This document shows, in pieces, positions 1 to 7,960 of a stretch of DNA of 64,000 nucleotides (position 1 is its first letter; each line of letters starts with the position of its first letter). Source of the stretch: 43-108 sp001915545 (GTDB lineage: Bacteria; Bacteroidota; Bacteroidia; Bacteroidales; Bacteroidaceae). Made by a program: the position numbers and the translations under genes. Below the pieces are notes generated by a model. It was given only the letters and a program-made list of their open reading frames with translations. It had not been told where the DNA came from and searched no databases. Where the stretch lies: the NCBI GenBank assembly GCA_902491215.1, contig CABUGV010000016.1, positions 1 to 64,000 on the forward strand, given 5' to 3'.

Positions 1-985
1 ATCTTCATGTGCTGTACAATGCTGACAAGGATAAGCGCAAACCATAACCTTTAGATTCCTGGTCCAAGCCAGGAATGACTGTTGGGAAGCAATAGCAACA
101 ACATAAACCGATAGTTTTTTTTCTCTATCTCAGAATTTATGTACCCACGAATAACAGCACAATGCCCGCGACACGTCATCCCTGGCAAGGACCAGGGACC
201 TTATCTTCATGTGCTGTACAATGCTGACAAGGATAAGCGCAAACCATAACCTTTAGATTCCTGGTCCAAGCCAGGAATGACTGTTGGGAAGCAATAGCAA
301 CAACATAAACCGATAGTTTTTTTTCTCTATCTCAGAATTTATGTACCCACGAATAACAGCACAATGCCCGCGACACGTCATCCCTGGCAAGGACCAGGGA
401 CCTTATCTTCATGTGCTGTACAATGCAGACTAGGGTAAATACCACCATCATCATAAGATTCCTGGTCAAGCCAGGAATGACTGTTGAGGAGCAATAGCAA
501 CAGCATTAACCGATAGTTCTTATATGCTATGATCCCACCCGTATGTATCCACAAATAACAGCACAATGCCAGCGATACGTCATCCCTGGCAAGGACCAGG
601 GACCTCATCTTCATGCGCTGTACAGTGCTGACTAGGACAAGTGCCAACCATTACCGTTAGATTCCTGTCCGCAACCAGGAATGACGGCATGGAAGCTAAC
701 TGCCCAATACTACACTTTTGTTCTTTTCATCAAAAGAAGAGCTGTGCTATAAGCATCAGCAGATGCAAAACATAGAAAAGACAAACGAATGTCAAACCTG
801 TTTGAACAGGCGTTCGGCTTTTCTATGTGTTCTTTTGTTCTTATGTTCTTATGTCTCAGATAGCATAAACCCACTAAAACAGCACATTGCCCGCAACGCG
901 TCGTCCCCGACAAAGACCAGCGACCTCATATCAAAGAACAGCACAATGCCAGCGAAAACACATAAAATCCACCATAGAAACATCA
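1..985. repeat. Repeat island 1, including a 202-bp tandem repeat
   Basis: No convincing gene. Bases 1-202 are repeated identically at 203-404, and a third, diverged unit starts at 405. Each unit holds two palindromes: one built on ATTCCTGG..CCAGGAAT (about 56-80, 258-282, 459-484) and one on CATCCCTGG..CCAGGGAC (about 178-200, 380-402, 579-602). The same two palindromes recur in every other island of this window. A three-hairpin element follows at 721-828. Small open frames here are by-products of the repeats. Confidence 0.85.
721..828 (+). repeat. Three-hairpin dispersed element, copy 1
   Basis: Three successive stem-loops: TTCTTTT/AAAAGAA (721-727 with 732-738, loop CATC), GCATC/GATGC (753-757 with 762-766, loop AGCA) and an 11-bp outer stem ACATAGAAAAG/CTTTTCTATGT (770-780 with 818-828). 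The last encloses smaller palindromes such as CCTGTTTGAACAGG. A pyrimidine-rich stretch built on TTTTGTTCTTATG follows. Other copies in the window keep the architecture with changed stem bases. It could be a structured RNA or a mobile palindromic element; transcription is not shown. Confidence 0.6.
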
Positions 986-998
986 CCTTCATAAACGC

Positions 999-1037
999 GA
1001 CACACCGCAAAGCCCTCACAGGCATTTGCGGTGTGTC
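999..1037 (-). terminator. Likely terminator of tig
   Basis: A 13-bp perfect stem (GACACACCGCAAA at 999-1011 with its complement at 1025-1037, 13-nt loop) lies about 50 bp past the tig stop codon. The following T-tract on the minus strand is weak, so this may be an attenuated or RNA-stabilising hairpin rather than a classic intrinsic terminator. Confidence 0.5.
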
Positions 1038-1089
1038 ATATATCAACCACGGTATCATCATAATCAAACAATACCGTCAGGAAATCAAA

Positions 1090-2436
1090 TTATTCAAACA
1101 TCTTGTTGAAGTCCTCAGCAGAAATGTTTGTCTCTTCGAGAGTAACCATATCCTTGAGAGCGGCACCAAGCTTCATCTCGATGCAACGGTCGATAAGATT
1201 GTCAACAGTCTCACGCTTCTTCATCATCTCCTTAACAGAGTTCTCAAGATACTCTTCTGGTACATTAAGCATTCCGTACTGAGCGAACTGCATGCGTGTA
1301 ACGTCCTTAGCCATTTCCTTAACATCGTTGTCGTCAACCTTAACACCAGTCATCTCAACGAGTTTCTCCTTGATAAGGTGCCATGTCAGTTCTTCAATGC
1401 TCTTGTCGTAGTTCTCTTCTACCTTCTTCTCATCCTTAGCAGAAGCCATCATGATTCTCTTAAGAAGAGCATCTGGGAATTCGAGCTTGCCGACCTTCTC
1501 CTCAACATGCTTGCGAAGATCGATAAGGAACTTGAAATCGCTGTCCTTAGCAAACTGCTCAGCAATAGTGCTCTTGATCTTATTCTTGAAATCCTCTTCG
1601 CTCTTAACCTCGCCACCTGGGTAAACAGCATCGAAGAGCTCCTGATCAAGCGGTCCTGGAACGAAACGTGTGATTTCTGAAATCTGGAAGTTGAAATCAC
1701 CCTTATAGTTCTCAACCTCTTCGCTCTTAACATTCAAGATATAAGAAATCTCATTTGCATTGTTGTCGTATGCAACAGAAGGGTTGAACTTGATGATGTC
1801 ACCTACCTTAGCATCGTTGAACAAAGCCTTCTGGTCATCGTTCTTGAAATACTTAGGAAGCATAACAACGTTCTCAGCTGTAATACCTTCTTCCTTTGCA
1901 TTACCGTTCTCATCAAGTTCAGTGATGATACCCTTGATCATATCATTGTCCTGATAAGACTCAACCTTGTCATACTTTCCACCTCTCTGACGATAGATCT
2001 CAACCTGACGGTTAACCATATCATCAGCAACCTCAATATTATAATGAGCAATCTTGTCGTCCTTGCTGAGTTCAACATTGAATTCTGGAGCAAGAGCTAT
2101 ATCGAACATGAAAGTGAAAGAATGTCCGTCAACAAAATCAACTTCATTGTTCACTTCGCATGGAAGAGGCTCACCGAGCATATTGATTTTATTGTCTCTG
2201 ATATATCCGAACAAGCTGTCCTGAAGAATTCTGTTGAGCTCGTCAGCAAGAATAGACTTGCCGAACTGCTTCTTGATAAGTCCAACAGGAACCATACCCT
2301 TACGGAAACCAGGCATATTTGCCTTCTTTCTGAATTCCTTGATTGCGTTTGCTACTTTTTCCTGATAATCTGCAGGTTCTACCACAGCTGTAATCTGAGC
2401 ATTGACCTTGTCAATGTTTTGCAATGAAATATTCAT
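1090..2436 (-). CDS. tig: Trigger factor, ribosome-associated chaperone and peptidyl-prolyl isomerase
   Basis: 448 residues, the normal size. Trigger factor docks at the ribosome exit tunnel and shields nascent chains. The ribosome-binding signature is clear at residues 43-50 (GFRKGMVP, compared with GFRKGKVP in E. coli), within an N-terminal domain that starts MNISLQNIDKVNAQITAVVE. A central region corresponds to the FKBP-like domain, followed by a long helical C-terminal domain rich in Glu and Lys. As in other Bacteroidetes members the middle domain is divergent, so isomerase activity is not assured. The gene is monocistronic in this window, with its own promoter at 2568-2598 and a hairpin downstream. 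Identification rests on the signature and the architecture. Confidence 0.95.
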   Translation of the reverse strand: MNISLQNIDKVNAQITAVVEPADYQEKVANAIKEFRKKANMPGFRKGMVPVGLIKKQFGKSILADELNRILQDSLFGYIRDNKINMLGEPLPCEVNNEVDFVDGHSFTFMFDIALAPEFNVELSKDDKIAHYNIEVADDMVNRQVEIYRQRGGKYDKVESYQDNDMIKGIITELDENGNAKEEGITAENVVMLPKYFKNDDQKALFNDAKVGDIIKFNPSVAYDNNANEISYILNVKSEEVENYKGDFNFQISEITRFVPGPLDQELFDAVYPGGEVKSEEDFKNKIKSTIAEQFAKDSDFKFLIDLRKHVEEKVGKLEFPDALLKRIMMASAKDEKKVEENYDKSIEELTWHLIKEKLVEMTGVKVDDNDVKEMAKDVTRMQFAQYGMLNVPEEYLENSVKEMMKKRETVDNLIDRCIEMKLGAALKDMVTLEETNISAEDFNKMFE

Positions 2437-2567
2437 TCTTCTGCAATTTTTATATATTTATTATTGATTTATGTTCCGGCAAACCGGCACATCCGCCATC
2501 CCCAGCCTGCGGTACGAAAAACCCTGTCCCGCAGACTATCAATCAGGCAAATATGCTCAATAGCGTG

Positions 2568-2598
2568 CAAAAATAATCTTTTATATCCGATTTAACAA
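2568..2598 (-). promoter_or_regulatory. Bacteroidetes-type promoter of tig
   Basis: On the minus strand, TTG (2596-2598), a 20-bp spacer and TATTTTTG (2568-2575) match the Bacteroidetes -33/-7 pattern TTG-N19..21-TAnnTTTG. Transcription would start near 2561, leaving an untranslated leader of about 125 nt. Confidence 0.7.
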
Positions 2599-2935
2599 TT
2601 TTCGCAAACATTTTTAACTCATTATTGTGACTTACAGCCAATAGGCAGACAAAATGCCATTTATGCAGACACAACCGTCATCAATCAATGAAGCTTGTGC
2701 TCATGAGGCTCAAGATACGTACGAGGGTCCGCAACATGTTTTGCGGGCGCACAGGACTAAAATTGCGGGCGCCCGCAGGAAAAATTACAAGGGCTCGCGA
2801 TATTAAAGATGAGCACCCGCAGGAATGACGGCATAGCGGCAAAAGCAGCAACATTAACCAAACCTTCTGTTCTTCCGTCTTAAAAATTACCTCGCGCCTC
2901 TTCTGTTCTTCCCAACAAAAGAGGCCGTAGGCTGT

Positions 2936-3013
2936 GGCACCACCGCAGGTGCCAGACATTGAAATGACAAACGAATGTCAAGCTTGCTTGAACAGGCGTC
3001 CGGCTTTTCAATG
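2936..3013 (+). repeat. Three-hairpin dispersed element, copy 2
   Basis: The second hairpin is GGCACC/GGTGCC (2936-2941 with 2948-2953), where other copies have GCATC/GATGC. The outer stem is CATTGAAA/TTTCAATG (2957-2964 with 3006-3013), where copy 1 has CATAGAAA/TTTCTATG. Both sides of each stem change together. The first hairpin is weak in this copy. Confidence 0.55.
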
Positions 3014-3379
3014 CAACCTTTTGTTCTTTTGTTCTTCTGTCAAAACAAGGCATGCACCCACTAAAACAGCACAATGCCCACGATACGTCATCCCTGGCCT
3101 AGACCAGGGACCTCATATCCATAATAGCACAATGCCAGCGAGAGCACTTGCAAACTATCATCATTAGATTCCTGCTCCTGGCCAGGAATGACGAAGTGGA
3201 AGCAACAGTAACAACATTAAGCTATAATTCTTATGTTCTCTATCTCAGAATACATGCACCCACGAAAAACTACACAAGGCCAGCGATACGTCATCCCTGG
3301 CAAGGACCAGGGACCTCATCTTCATGCGCAGTACAGTGCAGACTAGGATAAGTGCGAAACATCATCATTAGATTCCTGC

Positions 3380-3576
3380 TCCCAGCCAGGAATGACGGTA
3401 TGGTAGCAATTGCGGTAACATTAACCTCATGACTTTTGTTCTTATGTCTAAAAAGGCCTAGCGAAGCATTTAACTAGCAGGCACACCTGCGTTTTACCTA
3501 ATGAAGCCTGCTTCATGTTTTACCTAGCGCAATGCGCGTTTACCTTGCGAGCTTACTCGCACCATGTTCTTCTGTC
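3380..3576 (+). repeat. 197-bp perfect direct repeat, left arm
   Basis: Identical base for base to 5837-6033; the sequences diverge immediately outside both ends. The pair brackets the three-gene cassette. A 192-bp inverted copy lies at 46912-47103. The repeat starts inside an ATTCCTGG palindrome and contains four small hairpins joined by GTTT(T)ACCT linkers. Confidence 0.95.
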
Positions 3577-3598
3577 TTTAAATATCGTAAGTACCCAT

Positions 3599-3698
3599 AA
3601 AGCTATTACCTAGCGCAAAGCGCGTTTGACTAGCAAAACCAAGTTTTGCGCTTTACCTAGCGAGTCTGCTCGCGTTTACCTTGCAAAGTCCGCTTTGC
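3599..3698. repeat. Array of small hairpins with a conserved linker
   Basis: Four hairpins in a row: GCGC-AAA-GCGC (3613-3623), GCAAAAC-CAA-GTTTTGC (3633-3649), GCGAG-TCTG-CTCGC (3660-3673) and GCAAAG-TCCG-CTTTGC (3683-3698). They are separated by GTTTGACTA, GCTTTACCTA and GTTTACCTT. Stems differ from unit to unit but stay complementary, while the linker is conserved. Related arrays lie at 3453-3565 and 5910-6022, and inverted at about 42790-42985, 46925-47035 and 47740-47835. Confidence 0.75.
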
Positions 3699-3910
3699 AC
3701 AAGTGCCCGCGATACGTCATCTCTGGCCAAGACCAGAGACCTTATCTTCATGTGTTGCACATTGCCTGCGAGGATAAGCGCCAACCATCATCATACCCTT
3801 CCTATTCTTGTAAACGCCACCTACAGACCCACTAATAAATATGATTTTCAATAATGAAATACCATTTATCACACAAAAACATATATATCACGGTTATTGT
3901 ATGTTAAAGT

Positions 3911-3924
3911 ATTGAATATTCAAT
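3911..3924. promoter_or_regulatory. Perfect 14-bp palindrome upstream of the cassette
   Basis: ATTGAATATTCAAT lies 61 bp before the first ATG of the three-gene cassette and overlaps an imperfect -7 box (AATATTTG at 3922-3929). The position would suit an operator. No regulator gene is recognisable in the cassette, so this is suggestive only. Confidence 0.35.
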
Positions 3925-3984
3925 ATTTGAAGTTGGTATAATCAAATAAAATGCTCATTTTTAAAGACAGAATTAAAGAAAGAC

Positions 3985-4236
3985 ATGCAAGAAGTACGAT
4001 ATTTTGTGCATTTCAAAGGCGGCCTATACAAATTAATAGGTATAGGTCGACATAGCGAAACACTTGAAGAAATGGTAATCTATCAAGCAATGTACGGTGT
4101 GCATGATTTTTGGGTACGTCCCAAAAGTTTGTTTTTCAGTAAGGTTGTAATTGACGGGAAAGAAATAAATCGTTTCAAAGAAATCACAAAAGAAGAAATG
4201 TTATGCCGATTACAGAAAAAGAACGAAAATATCTAA
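3985..4236 (+). CDS. DUF1653 family protein
   Basis: 83 residues. The first 60 match the DUF1653 family pattern closely: a YFVHFKGGLYKLIGIGRHSE start, then E-x-x-V-x-YQAMYG and W-V-R-P-x-S, ending K-V-x-x-DGKEI-x-RF. The family is a small beta-rich domain of unknown biochemical role. Here it is the first gene of a plus-strand cassette. Its last 34 nt overlap the start of the next gene in another frame, which suggests coupled translation. The upstream region is AT-rich, with a 14-bp palindrome. Family assignment is firm, function unknown. Its position with a nuclease-like and a PRTase-like partner suggests a reader or adaptor role, but that is inference. Confidence 0.85.
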   Translation: MQEVRYFVHFKGGLYKLIGIGRHSETLEEMVIYQAMYGVHDFWVRPKSLFFSKVVIDGKEINRFKEITKEEMLCRLQKKNENI

Positions 4237-5039
4237 AAAACAAGCATCGTGGAGGCAAGAACAACAGCAAAGGTGCCATATATGAAAGTTTCTATGCTGT
4301 ATACTGCATTGCGTATTTAATGGATAAATTCATCACGAATTTAGAATCTATTCAGTTTACATCGCAAGTGGAAAATACATTTGTAGACGATTTACTTATA
4401 GAGATAAACCAAACTGAAAAAAGTTATTATCAGCTCAAAAATGTCAAAGACCTAACATGGAGCACCGGCAAACTGAAATATGATTTTAAACGTCAGATGG
4501 AAATTTCAAAGGAAAGAGGCGAAAACTTTAATCTCAGATTGATCTATTCCAGTCCAAACAGTACTGTTGCAAATATTCCACATGACATATCCGAGCATAC
4601 TACAGCATCTTTTTTCCCTGCATGCGAAAGCCTTAACCAATTATTGCAATCATGTGAATACTTCAAAAAGGCCATCAAGTCAATAACAGCAAGCGACGAT
4701 ATTAAAGACGACCAACTATTTGGAGTAGCAGGCACGTTGCTTGGAGTATGGGATGGATGTGAACAAAAGCACATTTCGCTAAAACAAATATCCGACAAGG
4801 TTCTGCAAATCGGAAGCGGGCTTGTAAATATAAAGAGTTACCTAGATACCAATATATCAGAAGAATGCAAGACAATATTTAAGAAATGTGGAGTTAGCAC
4901 ACATTCACGTGGCATAAAGCTGTATTGGTCATATGAAGGCAAACTTAAGGGAGAAATCTGCTGGAGCGACGAAGTTGAACATAGGATAATTGAAACCAAT
5001 CCTTCAAGTTTGTATGAGCTATTAGAATTACTTTACTAA
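4203..5039 (+). CDS. PD-(D/E)xK nuclease-like protein with QxK motif (function not established)
   Basis: 278 residues, not recognised as a named family. The N-terminal 90 residues carry an arrangement seen in Mrr/DUF4297-type restriction-endonuclease folds: a basic Gly-rich start (RGGKNNSKGAIYE), Glu28 in a predicted helix, Asp62-Asp63 (VDDLLIE) and Gln77-x-Lys79 (YYQLKN). The spacing E..D..QxK fits a metal-dependent nuclease core in which Gln replaces the usual acidic residue. Residues 90-278 are mixed alpha/beta without a motif I know. The gene overlaps the DUF1653 gene by 34 nt and is followed 19 bp later by the PRTase-like gene, so one transcript is likely. Base composition is visibly AT-rich. 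A defence or DNA-processing role is a hypothesis; a non-catalytic binding protein is possible. Confidence 0.55.
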   Translation: MPITEKERKYLKNKHRGGKNNSKGAIYESFYAVYCIAYLMDKFITNLESIQFTSQVENTFVDDLLIEINQTEKSYYQLKNVKDLTWSTGKLKYDFKRQMEISKERGENFNLRLIYSSPNSTVANIPHDISEHTTASFFPACESLNQLLQSCEYFKKAIKSITASDDIKDDQLFGVAGTLLGVWDGCEQKHISLKQISDKVLQIGSGLVNIKSYLDTNISEECKTIFKKCGVSTHSRGIKLYWSYEGKLKGEICWSDEVEHRIIETNPSSLYELLELLY

Positions 5040-5058
5040 TGATTTAAATCTGAAGAAG

Positions 5059-5757
5059 ATGAGAACTTACAAGAATTTAAGATTTGACGACGATAAAAGC
5101 ACCATACGTCTCATGCAGACACTTTCCCAACCGAACATATCTGTAACGAGCTACCGTAAAACATTTTACGAAATAGGGAAAGCTCTTGGTCAACTGTTGA
5201 ATAAAAAGACTAATGGCAATTACGGCAACACGATGTTAGCCTGTGCTTCAGAAGACGCAGACTGGCTTGCTCATGGTGTACTTGACGCCATATCTCAAAA
5301 AGAAGTTTCACTTGCTGTTTTTTGGAACGAAAGGGTTACATTGGATTCCAAAACAAGCTTAGAATATAGCCCTATAATCAAATCATTCGTTGAAGAAATC
5401 AAAGATTGCAAAACTTTAATATTAGTAAAATCCATCATCAGTACCTCTTGCGTAGTAAAGACACAGCTTAACAGGCTCATAAATGATATATCGCCGAAAA
5501 AAATATATATCGTCGCACCTGTAATGTACAAGGACGCAGAAAAGAGTTTAAAAAGAGAATTTCCAGCCAACATCACAGAAAAATTTGAATTCCTCACTTT
5601 TGCAATAGATTCTGAGAGAGATAAAGTGCATGGTATAATACCAGGAGTCGGTGGCATGGTATATCCTAAATTAGGATTAGGAGACGTACTCAACAAAAAT
5701 CGATATATGCCTGAAATTGTAAAGGAACGTATAGGACCAATTGCCAATAAAAATTGA
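5059..5757 (+). CDS. Phosphoribosyltransferase-fold protein with degenerate PRPP loop
   Basis: 232 residues. The pattern resembles uracil phosphoribosyltransferase-like proteins. Residues 119-134 (TLILVKSIISTSCVVK) sit where type I PRTases have the PRPP-binding loop (hydrophobic stretch, Asp-Asp, then T/S-G-x-T), but both acidic residues are missing. Residues 195-210 (PGVGGMVYPKLGLGDV) recall the C-terminal PGxGDxGDR uracil-site loop of UPRTase. A strand-helix region at 147-180 (KIYIVAPVMYKDAEKSL) fits the fold. Loss of the Asp pair argues against catalysis and for ligand sensing, as in known PRTase-fold regulators such as PurR. It is the third gene of the cassette and ends 80 bp before the second 197-bp repeat. 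The fold call is moderate; the sensor role is inference. Confidence 0.55.
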   Translation: MRTYKNLRFDDDKSTIRLMQTLSQPNISVTSYRKTFYEIGKALGQLLNKKTNGNYGNTMLACASEDADWLAHGVLDAISQKEVSLAVFWNERVTLDSKTSLEYSPIIKSFVEEIKDCKTLILVKSIISTSCVVKTQLNRLINDISPKKIYIVAPVMYKDAEKSLKREFPANITEKFEFLTFAIDSERDKVHGIIPGVGGMVYPKLGLGDVLNKNRYMPEIVKERIGPIANKN

Positions 5758-5836
5758 AATGTAAAACAAAACACCCACACTTCACTGACAATAAACGAAT
5801 ACTCTGTATCTACAAGTCCTAGAATTAGATTTCTGG

Positions 5837-6033
5837 TCCCAGCCAGGAATGACGGTATGGTAGCAATTGCGGTAACATTAACCTCATGACTTTTGTTCTT
5901 ATGTCTAAAAAGGCCTAGCGAAGCATTTAACTAGCAGGCACACCTGCGTTTTACCTAATGAAGCCTGCTTCATGTTTTACCTAGCGCAATGCGCGTTTAC
6001 CTTGCGAGCTTACTCGCACCATGTTCTTCTGTC
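5837..6033 (+). repeat. 197-bp perfect direct repeat, right arm
   Basis: Identical to 3380-3576; offset 2457 bp. Recombination between the two would delete exactly one repeat plus the three-gene cassette. Confidence 0.95.
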
Positions 6034-6218
6034 AAAACAAGGCATGCACCCACTAAAACAGCACAGTGCCCGCGATACGTCATCCCTGGCCAAGACCAGA
6101 GACCTTATCTTCATGTGCTATACAGTGCAGACCAGGATAAGTGCCACCATCATCATTAGATTCCTGGTCCCAGCCAGGAATGACAGTATGGGAGCAATTG
6201 TGGTAACATTACAAAAAA

Positions 6219-6329
6219 CTTTTGTTCATATCAACAAAAGAAGACGTAGGCTATGGCACCGCAGGTGCCAGACATTGAAATGCCAGACGAATGTCAAGCT
6301 TGCTTGAACAGGCGTACGGCTTTTCAATG
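6219..6329 (+). repeat. Three-hairpin dispersed element, copy 3
   Basis: Hairpins: CTTTTGTT/AACAAAAG (6219-6226 with 6233-6240), GGCACC/GGTGCC (6255-6260 with 6264-6269) and CATTGAAA/TTTCAATG (6273-6280 with 6322-6329). The first stem is longer than in copy 1 but is again fully paired. Confidence 0.6.
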
Positions 6330-6568
6330 CAACCTTTTGTTCTTTTGTTCTTCTGTCTAAATCATGTTAACACCCACGAAAAACTGCACAGTGCCCGCGA
6401 CACGTCATCCCTGGCCAGGACCAGGGATCTTATCTTCATGTGCAGTACAGTGCAGACTAGGATAAGTGCAAACCATCATCATAAGATTCCTGCTCCCAGC
6501 CAGGAATGACTGTTGAGAAGTAATGACGCCATAGCCCCAACAGTTTACCATCCCGCAAGCAAACCTTA

Positions 6569-6627
6569 CAAAACAAAAATCCCACAGGCAGTAACAGCAC
6601 CAATAAAATGCCGTTACACCTGTGGGA
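6569..6627 (-). terminator. Intrinsic terminator of the ompA-like gene
   Basis: Stem TCCCACAGG (6580-6588) with CCTGTGGGA (6619-6627), extended past a bulge by GTAAC/GTTAC. On the minus strand it is followed by a T-rich tract (complement of 6569-6579). It lies about 100 bp past the stop of the OmpA-family gene. Confidence 0.75.
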
Positions 6628-6630
6628 CCG

Positions 6631-6705
6631 TCTGCAGATGAAAACTTAAGTAACTATCCCTATTATTACGTATGAAAAATAAAACAACAAAAAGTCATCT
6701 GCAGA
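6631..6705. repeat. 11-bp inverted repeat between terminator and ompA-like stop
   Basis: TCTGCAGATGA (6631-6641) is repeated inverted at 6695-6705, with 53 bp of AT-rich sequence between. It may be a second stem in the 3' region of the transcript; role unknown. Confidence 0.5.
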
Positions 6706-6724
6706 TAAAGTCAACAGTTATGTT

Positions 6725-7915
6725 TTATTTGCTCTTTGTGATTACAGCACGGCTCAGACGAGGATCATCATAGAACATATTGCCTACGCCACCCTTGTAA
6801 TCAACCTCAAGCTGAGACTCTTTCACACCGCATTCCTTTACGAGGAAGTCCTTCACAACCTCGGCACGCTTCTTGCTCAAGCGCTCGTTGAGACTCTTGC
6901 TTCCTGTTCCTGCATCAGCATAACCTGTAACAGTGTAAACCATATTTGCATCACCGGTCTTGATAACCTCTGCCAGCATGCTCAGGTTAGCCTTAGCCTC
7001 GTTAGAAAGCTTGCTCTTTCCAATCTGGAAGGTAACAAGATTAGGAGAAGCCACATTTATCTTCTTCACGATAGTCTTGGCCTCTTCTTTTCTTCCAGCT
7101 TCGAGTGCACGCTGCAGACGCTCATTGTCGCGACTGAGCTGATCAACCTTCTGGCGCAAAGCATTGAGAGCTGCCATATCCACCGGCTCAACATTCTTCA
7201 CATGGTTCCATCCGCGCAATGGGAACTTGTATGTCAAACCAACTGTAGCAGTAAGCAGACCATCTTCTTTTGCCTGTCCAACCTCACCGTCAAAACGGTC
7301 ATTGACAAGCATACCGCGTATGTCGAGGTTGATGTCAAGTGAAGAAGTGATACGGAAAGAGTTCAGTATACCCACGTTCATAGACACCTCTCTAGTAGAA
7401 GGCTTATCCCATACATGAGCCCAACCTACACCGATATACGGACTGCAGTTCCATATACGTTTTTCGTTATATCCGCACAAGAGGTTCGACATGTTGAACA
7501 TCACGTCGGCATGGATATTGAAGAAATCAAAGTCCTGCTCCTCCAACCAATAGCCATCCCAAGGCTTACCGCTTATAGGCTTACCGTTTGAGTGTGAACC
7601 GTTCTGAGTAGCACCACTGATACACAGACCGCTGTACATCACTCTCACACCGATGCCAGGAGTAAACCACTTACCGATAGCAACATCAAGTGCCGGAGCC
7701 AACCTGTCGCCGAATTTCATCTGGCGGTCATGGTCGCCAAAATACATATTAACACCACCGCCTACACTGACAAACCAGTTGCTCCAGAAACGGTTGGTCT
7801 CAACTTTGTATTTATCAACACTGTACTCTTCATTGCCAGACGTCTCAAGAGTCTGAGCACTTACTGAACCCGCGGCGAGTAACCCCAAAGCCGCAACTAA
7901 TGTTTTTCTAATCAT
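6725..7915 (-). CDS. OmpA-family outer membrane protein
   Basis: 396 residues. Signal peptide 1-20 (MIRKTLVAALGLLAAGSVSA), then an N-terminal barrel-like half with alternating aromatic strands and GVGWAHVW-type segments. A short coiled coil follows at about residues 245-280 (RQKVDQLSRDNERLQRALEAG), then a C-terminal OmpA-like peptidoglycan-binding domain from about 295. The latter includes V-T-G-Y-A-D-A-G-T-G-S and N-E-R-L-S-x-x-R-A-E-V-V, the usual NxxLSxxRAxxV signature. Such proteins anchor the outer membrane to the cell wall and are abundant in Bacteroidales. The gene is the last of a minus-strand row, 45 bp after the CotH gene, with a strong terminator downstream. It may share a transcript with the lipoprotein genes or have its own start in the AT-rich gap. 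Confidence 0.9.
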   Translation of the reverse strand: MIRKTLVAALGLLAAGSVSAQTLETSGNEEYSVDKYKVETNRFWSNWFVSVGGGVNMYFGDHDRQMKFGDRLAPALDVAIGKWFTPGIGVRVMYSGLCISGATQNGSHSNGKPISGKPWDGYWLEEQDFDFFNIHADVMFNMSNLLCGYNEKRIWNCSPYIGVGWAHVWDKPSTREVSMNVGILNSFRITSSLDINLDIRGMLVNDRFDGEVGQAKEDGLLTATVGLTYKFPLRGWNHVKNVEPVDMAALNALRQKVDQLSRDNERLQRALEAGRKEEAKTIVKKINVASPNLVTFQIGKSKLSNEAKANLSMLAEVIKTGDANMVYTVTGYADAGTGSKSLNERLSKKRAEVVKDFLVKECGVKESQLEVDYKGGVGNMFYDDPRLSRAVITKSK

Positions 7916-7960
7916 ATTAATGTTAATTAAAAGGTTTCTACTTTATTAACTATAAAAACT

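Larger units (their letters stand above)
2690..3800. repeat. Repeat island 2, left of the nuclease/PRTase cassette
   Basis: No gene between tig and the cassette. The island holds GC-rich perfect palindromes (GCGGGCGCCCGC near 2764), a three-hairpin element (2936-3013), several ATTCCTGG and CCCTGG palindromes (about 3088, 3170, 3291, 3372, 3717), one arm of a 197-bp direct repeat (3380-3576) and a small-hairpin array (3599-3698). Confidence 0.8.
5800..6535. repeat. Repeat island 3, right of the nuclease/PRTase cassette
   Basis: No gene. It contains the right arm of the 197-bp direct repeat (5837-6033), palindromes near 5830, 6080, 6160, 6405 and 6487, and a three-hairpin element (6219-6329). 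Orientation and order mirror island 2. Confidence 0.8.

Noticed and set aside
718..1680. Long plus-strand open frame over the trigger factor gene and the upstream repeat
   Set aside because: It is antisense to tig for most of its length and starts inside a hairpin element; the protein has no recognisable feature.
3453..3698. CRISPR array
   Set aside because: Repeats are too short (about 9-10 nt) and the variable parts are themselves palindromes; no cas genes nearby.
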